Source: Bacillota bacterium
Lineage (GTDB): Bacteria > Bacillota > Clostridia > Tissierellales > Peptoniphilaceae
NCBI GenBank assembly: GCA_023443025.1
Contig: JAEZWM010000102.1
Location: 1 to 8,414 of the forward strand
DNA length: 8,414 nt
Direction of reading: 5' to 3'
Shown: piece by piece, positions 1 through 5,911 of the stretch
Layout: every line of letters starts with the position of its first letter
Numbering within the stretch: position 1 is the stretch's first letter
Translations under genes and position numbers: made by a program
The notes under the pieces: model-generated
The model's input: the letters and a program-made list of their open reading frames with translations, nothing else
What the model was told of the DNA's origin: nothing
Databases searched by the model: none

Positions 1-5
1 ACATC

Positions 6-971
6 CTACTCAACCGCTAACTCTATCAGCTTTTCTAACATCTCTTCATAACTATAACCTGCGGCTTTTGCTGCGATGGGGAAGTCTGAATATCCGATTT
101 GTAAGCCCGGTAAGGTGTTTAACTCCAGGACATTTGGTCTTCCGGATGAATCTAGTCTCATGTCAATTCTTGCAAAACCTCTGCATCTAAGAGTGTTATA
201 CGATGCTATGGCCATTTCCTTTAATTCTCTTTCAAGCTCCTCGTCAATATCAGCTGGACATGTGTAATCTACAAGGTCTTCACCTTTTACTTCTGCTGTC
301 AGCATGTTTATATCAGAATTTGTTTTATAGACATATTCTTTTACAGGGAGTGCTTCAAGTTCTTCATTACCCCATACTCCTACAGTAAATTCTCTACCGG
401 GGAGAAATTCTTCTGCCAGTATGTATCCGTTGTATTTTTCTATTTTTGATATGATTATATCTCTAAGCATACCATGATCTTTAACATAGCTGTCATCATC
501 AATACCAACACTTGCACCTTCGTGTTCCGGCTTAACCAGTACCGGGAATGTGAAATCATCTCTGATTTTTTCTGTGCCATTTACGAATAACTGTGATTTG
601 GCTGTCCTAATACCGGCATCTCTCAGCATGATTTTTGTTACTTCTTTATTAAGTGCAAATACATGTGTACTAAGTCCGCTTCCTACGATAGGGATATTCA
701 ATACCTCCAGCATACCTATGATATTTGCTTGATACCTTTTTTCTCCGACTCCTGTTGTTAAACTAAATAATACATCGACTTCTTCCAGTTGTTCAATTTC
801 TGATAACATTGTGGTCGTTGCTTCTACATGGGTTACCTTATGTCCTAGATTTTTAAGTCCATTTGAAACAGTCTTTAGAGTATTCTCCATCTGTTCTGCG
901 TCGTGTTCATTAACTAGTACTGATGTTTCCAATAACTTTTTATAATCTGAATAGATTAAAACAATATGCAT
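6..971 (-). CDS. D-Ala-D-Ala ligase-like ATP-grasp protein, divergent
   Basis: A 321-residue protein of the ATP-grasp superfamily, closest in layout to D-alanine--D-alanine ligases, cytosolic enzymes that join two amino acids through an acyl-phosphate using ATP. The N-terminal Rossmann-like part covers about residues 1-100. The ATP-grasp part follows: FPVLVKPEHEGASVG (142-156) is the nucleotide and Ser-containing loop, ILAEEFLPGREFTVGV (184-199) the next strand pair, and ARIDMRLD...VLELNTLPG (267-289) supplies the likely Mg ligands D270, E283 and N285. Length fits the family (about 300-370). Two substrate-side elements differ from canonical Ddl: the HGxxGEDG segment is replaced by LTTGVGEKRYQAN (71-83), and the omega-loop YEAKY motif is not recognisable near 220-235. 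The real substrate is therefore uncertain; a dipeptide or amino-acid ligase other than Ddl is possible. The ATG at 971 is preceded by AAAAGGAGA (981-989, minus strand), a strong ribosome site. It ends in TAG at 6-8 and is complete. It is divergent from the EamA gene. Confidence 0.85.
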   Translation of the reverse strand: MHIVLIYSDYKKLLETSVLVNEHDAEQMENTLKTVSNGLKNLGHKVTHVEATTTMLSEIEQLEEVDVLFSLTTGVGEKRYQANIIGMLEVLNIPIVGSGLSTHVFALNKEVTKIMLRDAGIRTAKSQLFVNGTEKIRDDFTFPVLVKPEHEGASVGIDDDSYVKDHGMLRDIIISKIEKYNGYILAEEFLPGREFTVGVWGNEELEALPVKEYVYKTNSDINMLTAEVKGEDLVDYTCPADIDEELERELKEMAIASYNTLRCRGFARIDMRLDSSGRPNVLELNTLPGLQIGYSDFPIAAKAAGYSYEEMLEKLIELAVE

Positions 972-1000
972 GATTTTACATCTCCTTTTTCCTTACTATA

Positions 1001-1009
1001 ATTATACCA
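1001..1009 (-). promoter_or_regulatory. Extended -10 promoter of the Ddl-like gene
   Basis: Read on the minus strand, TGGTATAAT is a perfect -10 hexamer with an upstream TGn extension. The start point would fall near 994, giving a leader of about 23 nt with the ribosome site at 981-989. No good -35 lies at the usual distance; TCGACA at 1032-1037 (minus strand) is close to consensus but 25 bp away, too far. Extended -10 promoters can work without a -35. Confidence 0.55.
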
Positions 1010-1163
1010 TACCTAAATTATTAAAGTTTTATGTCGAAATTTATATATTAGTTATTTATTACACAAGATATATAACATGATGATAAACTCTGAACTATTT
1101 ACTTGATGATGAAAGAATGCTTTTATAATAGCTGATTTATTAGAAGAAGATTTTAATTACTTC

Positions 1164-1192
1164 TTGCATTAGTTTTAAAATGGAATTATACT
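1164..1192 (+). promoter_or_regulatory. Sigma-A-type promoter of the EamA transporter gene
   Basis: TTGCAT (1164-1169) and TATACT (1187-1192) are separated by exactly 17 bp, the optimal spacing for the housekeeping sigma factor. Transcription would start near 1199, giving a leader of about 45 nt before the ATG at 1245. It has the best -35/-10 pair in the window, unlike the operator-linked promoters downstream. Confidence 0.6.
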
Positions 1193-1231
1193 AATAATAA
1201 GGAAAGGTTTTCACATACGGATTTATAATAT

Positions 1232-1238
1232 GGGGGTG
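1232..1238 (+). promoter_or_regulatory. Ribosome binding site deciding the EamA start
   Basis: GGGGGTG resembles GGAGGTG with one change and lies 6 nt before the ATG at 1245. It lies inside the first codons of the alternative ATG at 1230, which has no comparable site upstream. This favours the 308-residue product. Confidence 0.5.
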
Positions 1239-1244
1239 GGAATT

Positions 1245-2171
1245 ATGAGTAAAAGCAAAGTGATTGGTTATTTATCAGCACTTGGATATGCGATAATAAT
1301 AGGTTTTGCTTTTCTATTTTCTAAGCATGCTATGACTTATGGGGTATTGAACCAGTTGGCATATAGAACAGTGATCGCTTTTATACCTTTAGCAGTTGCT
1401 GGGATTTTTATGAGAAGAAAATATAATTATACAAAAGCAAAGTTAGGCAAACTTTTAGGTCTAGGAATTTTTTATCCACTTCTATTTTTTGGTATTCAGA
1501 CATATGGACTTTCCATTACTTCATCATTGGAGGCAGGAGTAGCTCAAGCTATGGCACCTGTAATAACACTCATACTTGCCTCAGTATTACTTAACGAAAA
1601 GACAAATATACTTCAAAAGCTCTCCGTTGCCGTTTCAGTAGGAGGAGTACTATATATTATATATAGAAAACAAAAACTAAACCCTAATCCGGATTTTACA
1701 GGATTATCCATACTGTTTTTAGCTACATTAGCGTTCTCGATATATTCAGTTGCAATTAGAAGAATTAAAAATGAGTATTCAAATTTAGAGATAATGACTG
1801 TCGTGCTGGGCGAATCTGCTGTGATCTTTACAGCACTTGCAATCTTTAATAGCATACAGAACTACGGAAATCTTAGTGGTTTTTTGAATCCGTTATCAGA
1901 TAGAGTTTTCTTGATAGATGTACTATATTTGGGCCTGTTATCGGCTCTAGCTAGTGGATTACTATTAAACAATGCACTAATAAGGATCGAAGCATCAAAA
2001 GTCGTTATTTTTGGAAATCTTGGAACGGTAATACAGATATTTTCAGCTGGACTTATACTCGGCGAGAGTATATTCTTCTCTCATAAAGTTGGTTCAATAT
2101 GTATTATCCTCGGTGTACTCGGAATCAACTTCTTAGGAGATAAAAACAAAATAAGCTTAGATGAAAAGTAA
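1245..2171 (+). CDS. EamA/DMT-family membrane transporter
   Basis: A 308-residue integral membrane protein with about ten hydrophobic segments and the internal duplication of the drug/metabolite transporter superfamily. The first EamA repeat covers about residues 8-140 and contains SLEAGVAQAMAPVITLILA (94-112) followed by LLNEK. The second covers about 152-297 and contains ASKVVIFGNLGTVIQIFSAG (250-269) followed by LILGE. Both are the signature ends of an EamA repeat, where a helix leads into an acidic turn. Family members export or import small metabolites such as amino acids; the substrate cannot be read from the sequence. An upstream in-frame ATG at 1230 would add five residues, but it lacks a ribosome site. 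The ATG at 1245 has GGGGGTG (1232-1238) 6 nt before it, so I prefer it. It appears monocistronic, with its own promoter and terminator. Confidence 0.9.
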   Translation: MSKSKVIGYLSALGYAIIIGFAFLFSKHAMTYGVLNQLAYRTVIAFIPLAVAGIFMRRKYNYTKAKLGKLLGLGIFYPLLFFGIQTYGLSITSSLEAGVAQAMAPVITLILASVLLNEKTNILQKLSVAVSVGGVLYIIYRKQKLNPNPDFTGLSILFLATLAFSIYSVAIRRIKNEYSNLEIMTVVLGESAVIFTALAIFNSIQNYGNLSGFLNPLSDRVFLIDVLYLGLLSALASGLLLNNALIRIEASKVVIFGNLGTVIQIFSAGLILGESIFFSHKVGSICIILGVLGINFLGDKNKISLDEK

Positions 2172-2175
2172 TGAA

Positions 2176-2213
2176 AACCCCTTTAAGTGAATTTGCTTAA
2201 AGGGGTTAATTTT
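2176..2213 (+). terminator. Intrinsic terminator after the EamA gene
   Basis: A perfect 12-bp stem, AACCCCTTTAAG (2176-2187) with CTTAAAGGGGTT (2196-2207), encloses an 8-nt loop and is followed by AATTTT. It begins only 4 nt after the TAA of the transporter gene. An A-run precedes the stem, so it could also work weakly on the other strand. It separates the EamA unit from the lipoprotein and two-component region. Confidence 0.88.
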
Positions 2214-2370
2214 GAGGGAAAAAGGAGTGATAAAAAGTGGTCGGCAATATTAAATGATAAAGTATAATTCTATAAAAACCAAGTATCTTATCTAACTCAA
2301 AGTTAATTTCCTTTCTCATATATATTCACAATATCTTTAAAGGCTTATAAACTTTTTAAGCATATATTTC

Positions 2371-2384
2371 TTACAAAACTGTAA
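2371..2384 (+). promoter_or_regulatory. Putative response-regulator operator, lipoprotein promoter
   Basis: TTACA-AAAC-TGTAA is a perfect 5-bp inverted repeat with a 4-nt spacer. It fits TNACA-N4-TGTAA, the operator I recall for BceR-like OmpR-family regulators. Its first base is 58 bp before the -10 hexamer at 2429. A related site lies before the response-regulator gene. A degenerate repeat at 2392-2405 (TTACT-CTTA-TAAAT) starts 21 bp further down, two helical turns, and could be a secondary site. Assignment to the regulator encoded at 3273 is an inference from proximity. Confidence 0.6.
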
Positions 2385-2425
2385 TCGATTTTTACTCTTA
2401 TAAATTATGGAAAATCAACCAATTC

Positions 2426-2434
2426 TGCTATAAT
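2426..2434 (+). promoter_or_regulatory. Extended -10 promoter of the lipoprotein gene
   Basis: TGCTATAAT is a perfect -10 with a TGn extension. The stretch where a -35 should lie (about 2406-2411, TATGGA) is a poor match, as expected for a promoter that depends on an activator. Transcription would start near 2441, with GGAGGA at 2448-2453 serving as ribosome site for the ATG at 2460. Confidence 0.6.
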
Positions 2435-2459
2435 TAAAACGAATAGTGGAGGACCGGAT

Positions 2460-3194
2460 ATGAAAATTTGGAAAGTCATTTTAATTTTTATTATAATTTT
2501 TACTTTTTCCTCATGCAAGAAGGGGGATGTATATACATCTAATAATGAATCCGGGATAGCTCGAGATTCTAATTACATATCTGACGATAAAGAAGCTGAT
2601 GAGCTTTCTGAAAAATGCCTGGAGTTTTGGGAAGGGATCGAGGATTTCAAGGTTCAAAAGACTATTAATATGAGTATTCAGAATGCTCCTGATACTAGTG
2701 TTTCTGAAACTATTTCTCAAAACAGTGATAACTACCATAAGTCTGCAAGTATAACTCAGAATAATATAACTGAAAGTTATATAAAGTACTGTGATCAGAA
2801 TGGGTCAATAATTAAATTAAATGATGAAGACCCGGTTAAAAACAATAATTCCATAGCGTGTCCCGAGTTTAAAAGTGACATTAATGAAATACATACTTTT
2901 TTAAACGAAGTTAAAAATTCTCCATCAAATTTTTCATTTATTGAAGAAGGAGAGTTTATAAATATTACTCTAATCCAAACTGAGGGTAATAATAAATTCC
3001 CAATTGAAGGTATAGATGAAAAGATTGAGATTAAAAGCCTTGATATGAATTTTAGATTCCATAAATCAGACTTTTCTCCTAAAGAATATGTTCTCAATCT
3101 AGTTTATAGCTCTGCGAACGATAAGGAAATCAGTTTGCTGCGAAAAATCAGTTTTGAGAGTGTGAATACAGGCCTGGATATTGAAAAACCATAA
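2460..3194 (+). CDS. Predicted lipoprotein of unknown function
   Basis: A 244-residue exported protein. Residues 1-19 form a lipoprotein signal: positive start (MKIWK), hydrophobic core, then TFSSC with the lipidation Cys at 19. Phe at -3 is less usual than Leu, but the -1 Ser and the core fit. After the Cys comes a polar Asn/Ser/Asp-rich linker (about 20-48). A domain of about 195 residues follows with alternating short hydrophobic strands (for example FKVQKTINMSI, FINITLIQ and LDMNFRF) and no recognised motif; this could be a LolA/LppX-like or DUF-type beta fold, which is a guess. Three further Cys are at 53, 111 and 134. It would be anchored on the outer face of the membrane. The start is firm: GGAGGA sits 6 nt before the ATG. 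It has its own extended -10 promoter with an operator like that of the regulator gene 78 nt downstream, so it may bind or sense the same compound as the kinase/transporter, as accessory or immunity lipoproteins do. I do not recognise the family. Confidence 0.8.
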   Translation: MKIWKVILIFIIIFTFSSCKKGDVYTSNNESGIARDSNYISDDKEADELSEKCLEFWEGIEDFKVQKTINMSIQNAPDTSVSETISQNSDNYHKSASITQNNITESYIKYCDQNGSIIKLNDEDPVKNNNSIACPEFKSDINEIHTFLNEVKNSPSNFSFIEEGEFINITLIQTEGNNKFPIEGIDEKIEIKSLDMNFRFHKSDFSPKEYVLNLVYSSANDKEISLLRKISFESVNTGLDIEKP

Positions 3195-3210
3195 TCCATA
3201 TACTCACAGA

Positions 3211-3224
3211 TTACAATTTTGTAC
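3211..3224 (+). promoter_or_regulatory. Putative autoregulatory operator, response-regulator promoter
   Basis: TTACA-ATTT-TGTAC matches TNACA-N4-TGTAA except for the last base, and its core TACAA-TT-TTGTA is a perfect palindrome. It ends at the place where a -35 would sit (about 3224-3229) and its first base is 36 bp before the -10 at 3247. This is a typical activator position next to RNA polymerase. The simplest reading is positive autoregulation of the operon by the regulator it encodes. Confidence 0.6.
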
Positions 3225-3243
3225 TAATTAATTCAAACATATA

Positions 3244-3252
3244 TGGTAAAAT
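3244..3252 (+). promoter_or_regulatory. Extended -10 promoter of the two-component/ABC operon
   Basis: TGGTAAAAT is a one-mismatch -10 with a TGn extension and no recognisable -35 (CTAATT at 3224-3229). Transcription would start near 3259, leaving a very short leader of about 14 nt before the TTG start at 3273. TATGGT at 3242-3247 is a weaker alternative hexamer that would start transcription a few bases earlier. No terminator separates this promoter from the lipoprotein gene, so read-through from 2441 is also possible. Confidence 0.45.
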
Positions 3253-3259
3253 AAAGTAA

Positions 3260-3264
3260 GGGAG
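3260..3264 (+). promoter_or_regulatory. Ribosome binding site deciding the TTG start of the regulator
   Basis: GGGAG lies 8 nt before the TTG at 3273. The alternative in-frame GTG at 3264 overlaps this site and has no ribosome site at a workable distance. Starting at TTG also gives the usual N-terminus of the family, MTKILLVEDD. Confidence 0.55.
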
Positions 3265-3272
3265 TGATTGAG

Positions 3273-3965
3273 TTGACAAAGATACTATTAGTGGAAGATG
3301 ATACTGCATTAGCAACAGGTCTAAGGTATCTTCTAGAAAACGAAGGATATGAAATGGACTTGGCAGGCACTGTAAAGGATGCTAAAGCACTTATAAATGA
3401 AGTTGATTATAATCTATTTATACTGGACATTGGACTACCTGATGGTGATGGTTACGAGCTATGTCACTATATCCGTACGGATAAACAGACTCCGATTATA
3501 TTTTTAACTGCGAGGGATGATGAACGTGATGTAGTTAAAGGTCTAGAAATAGGCGGGGATGATTATATTTCCAAACCATTTAGAACCAAAGAGCTGGTTA
3601 GTAGAGTTAAGTCTGTTTTGAGAAGATTTTCAACAAGGATTACTAGCAATATTCTTACTTCCGGCGAGATAAAGATAGATCAACTACAAGCAAGAGCATA
3701 TCTAAGAGATGAAGAAATATTTTTAACTCCATCTGAATACAAGCTATTGCTTCTTTATATGAATAATTCTAAAAAAGTAATTACAAGGATAGCAGCACTA
3801 GAAAATCTTTGGGATGTTGAAGGCGATTTTATAAACGATAGTAGTATTTCAGTATACATCAGAAGGCTTAGAGAAAAGATAGAGGACGATCCATCAAATC
3901 CTCAGTATTTAAAAACAGCAAGAGGAATTGGCTATATTTGGGATGAGGAAGTGAGAAGATCTTGA
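3273..3965 (+). CDS. OmpR/PhoB-family response regulator
   Basis: A 230-residue two-component DNA-binding regulator. The receiver domain covers about residues 1-120. It has the acidic pair D9/D10 (KILLVEDD), phospho-acceptor D52 in FILDIGLPDGDGYEL, conserved T79 (IIFLTARDD) and K101 followed by the cis-Pro (ISKPF). A winged-helix Trans_reg_C domain follows (about 126-225), with LTPSEYKLLLL, the recognition-helix segment DSSISVYIRRLREKIED (189-205) and the wing ARGIGYIW (216-223). All phosphotransfer residues are present. The start is TTG rather than the upstream GTG at 3264, from the ribosome site and the family N-terminus. Its TGA overlaps the kinase ATG by one base (TGATG), so the two are translationally coupled. 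The wing and recognition region read like the BceR/VanR-type regulators of clostridia. It probably binds the two TTACA-N4-TGTAM sites at 2371 and 3211. Confidence 0.94.
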   Translation: MTKILLVEDDTALATGLRYLLENEGYEMDLAGTVKDAKALINEVDYNLFILDIGLPDGDGYELCHYIRTDKQTPIIFLTARDDERDVVKGLEIGGDDYISKPFRTKELVSRVKSVLRRFSTRITSNILTSGEIKIDQLQARAYLRDEEIFLTPSEYKLLLLYMNNSKKVITRIAALENLWDVEGDFINDSSISVYIRRLREKIEDDPSNPQYLKTARGIGYIWDEEVRRS

Positions 3966-5242
3966 TGCCTAAAACCAAAGATTTAAGAAGCATATTAATA
4001 ATAAGTATGGTATTGTTCTTAATATGTCTTCTTGGTCTTTATATCATACTTGAGTATAATCTGGAGAAAATTTCCATCGATGTTACTAATCAAAACATTG
4101 CAATTGTGGGAGCTGTAGTTAGCCAAAATCCCGAACTTGAGGACAGCATAGTAAAGATCGTTACAAAAGAGATTCCCCAGGAAGATATAAATCGAGGAAG
4201 AGATATACTTAATAGGTATAATTATAACGAGCTGGTGACTCATAGAAACCAAATTGCACTTGCAGAAAATTCAATCAATATGAGAAATCAAATGCTAATT
4301 ATGACCTCGGCTCTATTTTTTATTGGAATCGGGGTTTATTTGTATGGAACTAGGCAGTTAGCTAAGAAGATTGAAAGACTCTATGTGGCCTCCGAAAGGG
4401 TAATAAACGGAGATTTTAGAGTGAGACTGTCAGAAGATGGAGAAGGTTCGCTTAGCATACTAAACCATCAATTTAACAAAATGTCCAATATAATAAAAAA
4501 GAACTACGAGAGCTTAAATTCTGAAAAACTATTTCTTAAAGATACAATATCCGACATTTCCCATCAGTTAAAAACTCCTCTAGCATCTATAGTGATGTTT
4601 AATGACTTGATGTTAGATGATGAAGATATGGATGCTGAAACCCGAAAGGCATTTTTGGAAAAGTCAAAGGATCAGCACGAGCGCATGGAGTGGTTGATTG
4701 TTAATCTACTAAAGATTGCCAGGATAGAAGCCGGTGCAATTATGTTTAAAAAGGAAAGAGTTAAAGTTGAGGATTTAATTACTTCTTCAGTCAAAGCAGT
4801 AGAAGCAAGATTAATGCAGTATGATCAAGTCGTAAGAATGATAGGTGATTTAAACACAGAGCTTATCTGTGACTTTGACTGGACCGAAGAAGCAATCACA
4901 AATATAATAAAAAATGCTACTGAATATGCACCAAAAGGCTCGAGCATAGACGTAAAAATTCAAAAAACACCAACTCTTAACACTATAATCATTAAGAATA
5001 CCGGACCTCAGATTGATCCAAAGGATATAAACTATGTATTTAGAAGATTTTATAAGTCCAGCTCCAGTGCGGATTCTGTAGGTATTGGACTGAACTTAAC
5101 TAAATCAATAATTGAGGGACAGGGTGGAGTTATCTCTGCACAAAATGTTTCAGATGGTGTGGAGTTTGTAATATCGTTTATGAATCCAAATAATAGATAT
5201 AGACAGTTAGACATAAACCAGGAAGTACAGGAAGTGATGTAA
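3965..5242 (+). CDS. Membrane sensor histidine kinase, HAMP type
   Basis: A 425-residue kinase, partner of the regulator just upstream. TM1 is at about residues 8-30, an extracytoplasmic sensor region of about 80 residues at 31-110, TM2 at about 111-127 and a HAMP linker at about 128-180. HisKA follows with the phosphorylated H200 in DISHQLKTPLASI. The ATPase domain has its N-box near N317 (NIIKNATEYAPKG), G1 NTGPQI (345-350), F-box VFRRFYKS (358-365) and G2 GIGLNLTKSIIEGQGG (373-388). In G1 the usual Asp is Asn345, a change also seen in other Firmicute kinases, so I do not read it as inactive. An ATG at 3965 overlaps the regulator stop; the TTG one codon earlier is less likely. The stop overlaps the ATPase start (TAATG). 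The sensor loop is much longer than the roughly 25-residue loop of Bce-type intramembrane-sensing kinases, so it could sense a ligand directly. Confidence 0.93.
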   Translation: MPKTKDLRSILIISMVLFLICLLGLYIILEYNLEKISIDVTNQNIAIVGAVVSQNPELEDSIVKIVTKEIPQEDINRGRDILNRYNYNELVTHRNQIALAENSINMRNQMLIMTSALFFIGIGVYLYGTRQLAKKIERLYVASERVINGDFRVRLSEDGEGSLSILNHQFNKMSNIIKKNYESLNSEKLFLKDTISDISHQLKTPLASIVMFNDLMLDDEDMDAETRKAFLEKSKDQHERMEWLIVNLLKIARIEAGAIMFKKERVKVEDLITSSVKAVEARLMQYDQVVRMIGDLNTELICDFDWTEEAITNIIKNATEYAPKGSSIDVKIQKTPTLNTIIIKNTGPQIDPKDINYVFRRFYKSSSSADSVGIGLNLTKSIIEGQGGVISAQNVSDGVEFVISFMNPNNRYRQLDINQEVQEVM

Positions 5243-5907
5243 TGGAAGTAATACGTGCAGTAGATCTATGCAAGACTTATAAAGCAGGAAGCATAGAGGT
5301 AAATGCTGTTAACAATATAAATTTATCTGTAAATAAGGGAGAATTTGTGGCAATAACAGGTAGGAGTGGTAGTGGCAAATCTACTCTACTTCATCTTTTA
5401 GGTGGCGTCGATAGGCCAACTTCCGGCAAAGTCTACATCGATGGAATTGACATACATTCGCTGTCAGACAATGATCTTGCTATCTTTAGAAGAAGGCGTG
5501 TCGGATTTATATTTCAGTTTTTTAATCTAGTACCGGTTCTAACTGCTGAAGAAAATATAATGCTTCCGGTATTATTAGACGGTAGAAAAGTCGATGAGAT
5601 TTATACTCATGATTTACTATCGGCATTAGGTCTTGAGAACAAGTTAGGATTTTTACCGAGTAGATTATCGGGAGGGGAGCAGCAAAGGGTTGCAATCGGA
5701 AGAGCACTTATTACAAAGCCTTCGATTATTCTCTCAGACGAGCCAACCGGAAATCTTGATACTGTAACAAGTAAAGAAATTGTAGATTTATTAAAAATTT
5801 CAGCTAAAAGATTCAATCAAACAGCCATCATGATAACCCATGATCCCGGAATTGCTGCACAAGCTGATAGGGTAATTGAAATAGAGGACGGAAGAATTAT
5901 AGGGTGA
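5242..5907 (+). CDS. ABC transporter ATP-binding protein, MacB/LolD type
   Basis: A 221-residue ATPase subunit with every catalytic element: Walker A GRSGSGKST (40-48), Q-loop Q92 in FIFQFFNLVP, signature LSGGEQQR (142-149), Walker B IILSDEPTG (162-170) with catalytic E167, D-loop NLDT (171-174) and H-loop H200 (ITHDP). The QFFNLVP and DEPTGNLD wording is typical of ATPases that work with FtsX-type permeases (MacB, LolD, BceA). Length is normal for a single nucleotide-binding domain, so two copies would pair with the permease encoded next. The ATG overlaps the kinase stop codon by one base and has AGGAAGTG upstream (5229-5236). It powers conformational change of the permease for removal or export of peptides or lipid-linked compounds; the substrate itself is unknown. 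Confidence 0.95.
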   Translation: MEVIRAVDLCKTYKAGSIEVNAVNNINLSVNKGEFVAITGRSGSGKSTLLHLLGGVDRPTSGKVYIDGIDIHSLSDNDLAIFRRRRVGFIFQFFNLVPVLTAEENIMLPVLLDGRKVDEIYTHDLLSALGLENKLGFLPSRLSGGEQQRVAIGRALITKPSIILSDEPTGNLDTVTSKEIVDLLKISAKRFNQTAIMITHDPGIAAQADRVIEIEDGRIIG

Positions 5908-5911
5908 TTGT

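Noticed and set aside
1059..1072. TTACA-CAAG-ATATA in the Ddl/EamA intergenic region as a third operator.
   Set aside because: Only the left half matches; the right half does not form an inverted repeat, and it is poorly placed for either promoter.
2263..2268. TATAAT as an extra promoter between the terminator and the lipoprotein gene.
   Set aside because: No TGn extension and no -35 at 16-18 bp (GTCGGC there); a chance match in AT-rich sequence.
2219..2295. Possible tiny leader ORFs after the EamA terminator: GTG at 2237 (6 codons, with AAAGGAG upstream) and ATG at 2254 (13 codons).
   Set aside because: Very short, no convincing promoter, unremarkable residues (no run of one amino acid suggesting attenuation), and the second has no ribosome site. 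Chance occurrence is likely in AT-rich DNA.
5089..5152. Kinase inactivation because the G1 Asp is Asn (NTGPQI, kinase residues 345-350).
   Set aside because: The H-box, N-box, F-box and G2 glycines are all intact, and the Asn variant is known in other active Firmicute kinases.
6..5242. A vancomycin-type resistance locus: VanR/VanS-like pair plus a D-Ala-D-X-like ligase in one window.
   Set aside because: The ligase is on the opposite strand, has its own promoter and lacks the operator. No vanH-, vanX- or vanT-like gene is present, and the two-component operon leads into an ABC transporter instead.
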